Assembly: GCA_036768485.1 (NCBI GenBank)
Contig: JAVLUZ010000746.1
Location: 1-64,000, forward strand
Direction: 5' to 3'
DNA: 64,000 nt
Source of the DNA: Mermis nigrescens
Taxonomy: Eukaryota > Nematoda > Enoplea > Mermithida > Mermithidae
The position numbers were made by a program, and so were the translations under genes. Below the pieces are notes generated by a model. The model did not search any database and was not told the origin of the DNA. It saw only the letters and a program-made list of their open reading frames with translations. Positions 61,601 through 64,000 of the stretch are shown piece by piece (positions within the stretch are counted from its first letter, which is position 1; each line of letters starts with the position of its first letter).

Positions 61601-63713
61601 CGAAATATTTTGGCAATTTTTGACATTGTTAGGAAGATTTAGAGTTCCGACCACACTCCTGTCAGAAAAAAATTGAAAAGACTTTAAGCGCATTTGAAAT
61701 ATCGTTAGGAATTAGAGCTACTAAACCCGAAATAAGCAGGCACTGCGGGCCGCATTTAATAATTTCGAACTACTTTGGTCTTCAAACAGACCAAGGTTCT
61801 GCGAGACATTGTGAATAAGTCAAAAACTTTTGGCTCTTCTCGCAGAATTATTTATTTTATGTACTGGTTCTTCTTGCAATGAACAGAATTTAGTACTAAG
61901 CAAGTTTTTAGCAAAGTCAAGTTTGAATGTAAATTTTCGAAATTACTTCTCCGGCCATTTTACGCAAAATATGTTTTGAATATGATTTGAACCAAAACAA
62001 ATTTTTTATTTTTAAAAACAGTTTTTATCTTCAATAAGCAGAGCTAGCTGAGAAATGCTCAAAAACATCATTATTTTCGCCTACATACAAGTAGCAGTGA
62101 GATATCCGACTACAAAATTTCAGCCCCCTCCCACCAAATTCAGAAGCCTGCTCAGCTACATGCCTGTAGGTATGGCCCAAAGCGCCGAAAATTAGGAGAT
62201 TTTTTAACAAAGACTAACAATTTATAGACCTTACCGCGTGTTATATACCGTTCAAATTTTTTTCCGGTTTAGACCTAGTACGACGACCATATGTGCGCCA
62301 GTAAATTATTGCATGGATGCGCATTGTCCTGTAAATTCTACTTTGTTAAATCAATTCATGCTTTTAACGTTATTTGCTTCAATATCAATGACCTTAAGAC
62401 ATAAAGACTGGAGCAGTGTCGAAATTTAATATATATCGATTGTTTGAAAACTCGTACCTATGATTTTCAGGCCTCCATAATAGACCAATACCCAGCAGTA
62501 CACAATGGCATTACAGATTTATTCGTGGTACGCAAATATTACATATATATTTTTGCTTGACCTTTCTAAATCATCCCTAAAAAATGTAAACATATTATTA
62601 GCAATTAGCCTTATTTTGCCAGCCATTGTAAAAAAACGTTTTTAGTCAAATATTTTAAGCAAATCAAATAACATACGTTGAAAAGCCTATAGTAATACCC
62701 TATTTTAATTCGAATTGAGACTTATGACTAATCGTATGTAGCGCATGCTTAGGTATTTCATGTGTGAGTAACATACAACTATTGCGGCATACATACGAGT
62801 AGGCCGCGGCAAAATTCCGGTGGGGTACGATAGAAATGGTACCGAATTCTGAGGACAAATCGATTTTTATTGATGGGAGTCCGTTGGATTCTGGGGAGGG
62901 GGTCCGGAACATACGAGTTCTTGAGGTGGGGGATTAGGGGGAATTTAGACCCCAGAATGGCTACTGAGCCCCTGCAAAATGGCTGCGAGCGACCCCCCTT
63001 CCCGAATTGTCGATTTTAGGTAAAAGTTCGTAAAAGTTGTAAAAAGTGCACCTTTTCAAGCTTTTTCAACTCAGTTTTATCTCAAAAAATCTCAAATTTT
63101 CGAAGCTTCGCGCCATATACAAATTTTTTGACTATCAGTCTTTAGCCCAGAAATGATTTTTAGCTTTTTTGGGCCTGACCCCCCCCTTCCAGAATTACCA
63201 TGCTGTACATACGTGGTCCCATCCGAACCCCAGACTACTGCACGCCCACGAGTGTATAGCGGCACGCAATTAGAAGGTTTGGTGTGAGCGACTGCCCTTA
63301 ATTTTCGCACGCTTTGTAGAGGGGTGGTCCCGATCGCATTTATCACAAATTGATGAAATTTTGGACTTTTTTAGCAAGCATCAAAATTGCGGCTTGGGAA
63401 TATTTTTGACAATTACGGTCTTCTGAATTTTTTAATATCTCAGTCGATATTCATGCGTTTTTTACGAAAGTTTTTTGAACTTTCTGCACAATGCTATTAC
63501 ACTATTTTGTCGTATCGTTCTTCCTGCATGTTAAATTCTGAAAAAAATTGTGAAAACTCTTGGTCGAAGATTAATTATAATTTTCGACCCGTTGGCGTTA
63601 AGCAATACAACAGGAAGTTAAACTTTTTCATTTTTTTTAATTCTAATTTTTCGCTTATTCTAATGCATCTTTCGGATTTTTAGGCCCAACTCAAAGTTCT
63701 CGCGCAACTTTAA
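55607..63713 (+). CDS. Partial second micro-exon gene (first exon not found)
   Basis: Inferred exons: 55607-55646 (40 nt, weak acceptor, donor GTAAGC), 56018-56040 (23 nt, donor GTAAGT), 56231-56272 (42 nt, acceptor TTTTTTAG, donor GTGAGT), 62471-62527 (57 nt, acceptor TTTTCAG, donor GTACGC) and a possible terminal exon 63684-63713 (30 nt, ending TAA). The first two sum to 63 nt and the rest are multiples of three, so one frame holds throughout: for example KRAM, then DQNGEQIVDARYDC, then ASIIDQYPAVHNGITDLFV, then AQLKVLAQL. The style matches the gene at 45781. No signal-peptide exon was found, and the 6.2-kb gap may hide exons. The two middle exons and 62471-62527 are the best supported. Function unknown. 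Confidence 0.4.
58143..58272. repeat. GGGTCC-rich degenerate repeat, copy 1
   Basis: Contains GGGTCCGGGTCCGG at the left and GGACCCGACTGGGTCC at the right, separated by TTCCGGCTCC. Its G+C stands out in AT-rich surroundings. Confidence 0.6.
60428..60595. repeat. GGGTCC-rich degenerate repeat, copy 2
   Basis: Contains GGGCCCGGACTCG, GGATCCGGATCC and two copies of TCGGGTACCCG or GGGTACCCGA close together. Same character as copy 1. Confidence 0.6.
60724..60955 (+). mobile_element. Short hAT-like MITE, copy 6 (232 bp)
   Basis: CATAGGTGGGCGGCACC to CACGCCCAGGTATG. The flanks CTCTGAAC (60716-60723) and CTCTGAGT (60956-60963) agree in 6 of 8 bases, a slightly eroded target duplication. Frames reading through it (60712-60977) are artefacts. 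Confidence 0.85.
61205..61690. repeat. Dispersed repeat family D, copy 2
   Basis: Ordered matches to 6945-7320: TTCGGATCGCAAA, a CTGTCTATCA block, AGGACAAAAACC, TTTTGGCAATTTTTG and CTCCTGTCAGAAAA. It includes a GGCGCTCCGAAA relic of the recurring palindrome. Noncoding. Confidence 0.55.
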
Positions 63714-63990
63714 TTTTTCTATACCTATCGATTCTTCACATTGCGTACATAATGCAAATCGCGCTTAGAGTAGGAACTGAGTGATTGAATCAAAATGCGT
63801 TAGTATTTCTCACAGTCCAGTAATCTGCATTGTTTGCTCATTAATCGACTTAAATTTATTTAAAATATGTCAAAATTATTTTTGCGTAAGGTTGACTATA
63901 TTCTGTTTTGTAAGCCTTTCAAATACTTCAAAATTATGTTTTAGGGTGGTGTTGTGAATAATTTTCAAGGGCTTTGCGCCGATTAAGTTT
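62528..63990. other. Right end: no further gene seen apart from the possible terminal exon
   Basis: Beyond the possible 30-nt exon at 63684 there is only AT-rich sequence. A diverged scrap of the MITE family may lie at 63178-63212 (CCCCCCTTCCAGAATTACC then CTGTACATACG). Palindrome copies lie at 63101-63114 and 63969-63980. Confidence 0.4.
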
Positions 63991-64000
63991 TCTGAACTAT

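Overview
The window looks like AT-rich nuclear DNA of an invertebrate animal. It has GT-AG introns, very short exons, decayed Ty3/Gypsy LTR retroelements, small DNA transposons with target-site duplications, a long satellite array and long trinucleotide microsatellites. I see no bacterial operons, rRNA or convincing tRNA. The clade cannot be fixed from sequence alone.

Layout. (1) 1-2293, minus strand: gag of a Ty3/Gypsy-like element that runs off the left edge, broken by one frameshift, with a CCHC zinc knuckle. (2) 2294-9400: leader, possible LTR and mostly featureless DNA with scraps of dispersed repeats and a near-perfect 63-nt hairpin. (3) About 9400-13515, minus strand: a second, 5'-truncated Gypsy element with the end of reverse transcriptase (active-site Asp replaced by Gly), RNase H, integrase and GPY module, then an unrecognised region and a polypurine tract beside a probable LTR edge. 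Its RT is joined at about 13516 to an unrelated open frame. (4) 13905-40263: about 70 head-to-tail copies of a ~376-bp satellite in at least two monomer types. The left edge is sharp; the right edge decays over 2.4 kb (to about 42690). (5) 42700-63990: a transposon-rich region holding one well-supported micro-exon gene for a small secreted helical protein (45781-53378, seven exons, 118 aa) and part of a probable second gene of the same style (55607-63713).

Mobile DNA in region 5 is informative. A ~260-bp MITE family shows intact 8-bp target-site duplications at four loci and a near-intact one at a fifth. One copy sits inside a long-palindrome mariner-like MITE. A 2.9-kb element with TIRs beginning CAGGGTTGCCAGG and CAGTGTTGCCAGG lies in the long intron of the micro-exon gene and carries AGGAGAAT clusters at both ends. 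A short palindrome, GGCGC-NNN-GCGCC beside GAAAATT, recurs at least 16 times outside the satellite and may be ancestral to part of the satellite monomer.

The main candidate for an undescribed system is the micro-exon secreted-protein locus. In exon architecture it recalls the micro-exon genes of parasitic flatworms and, less closely, the bicycle effector genes of aphids.
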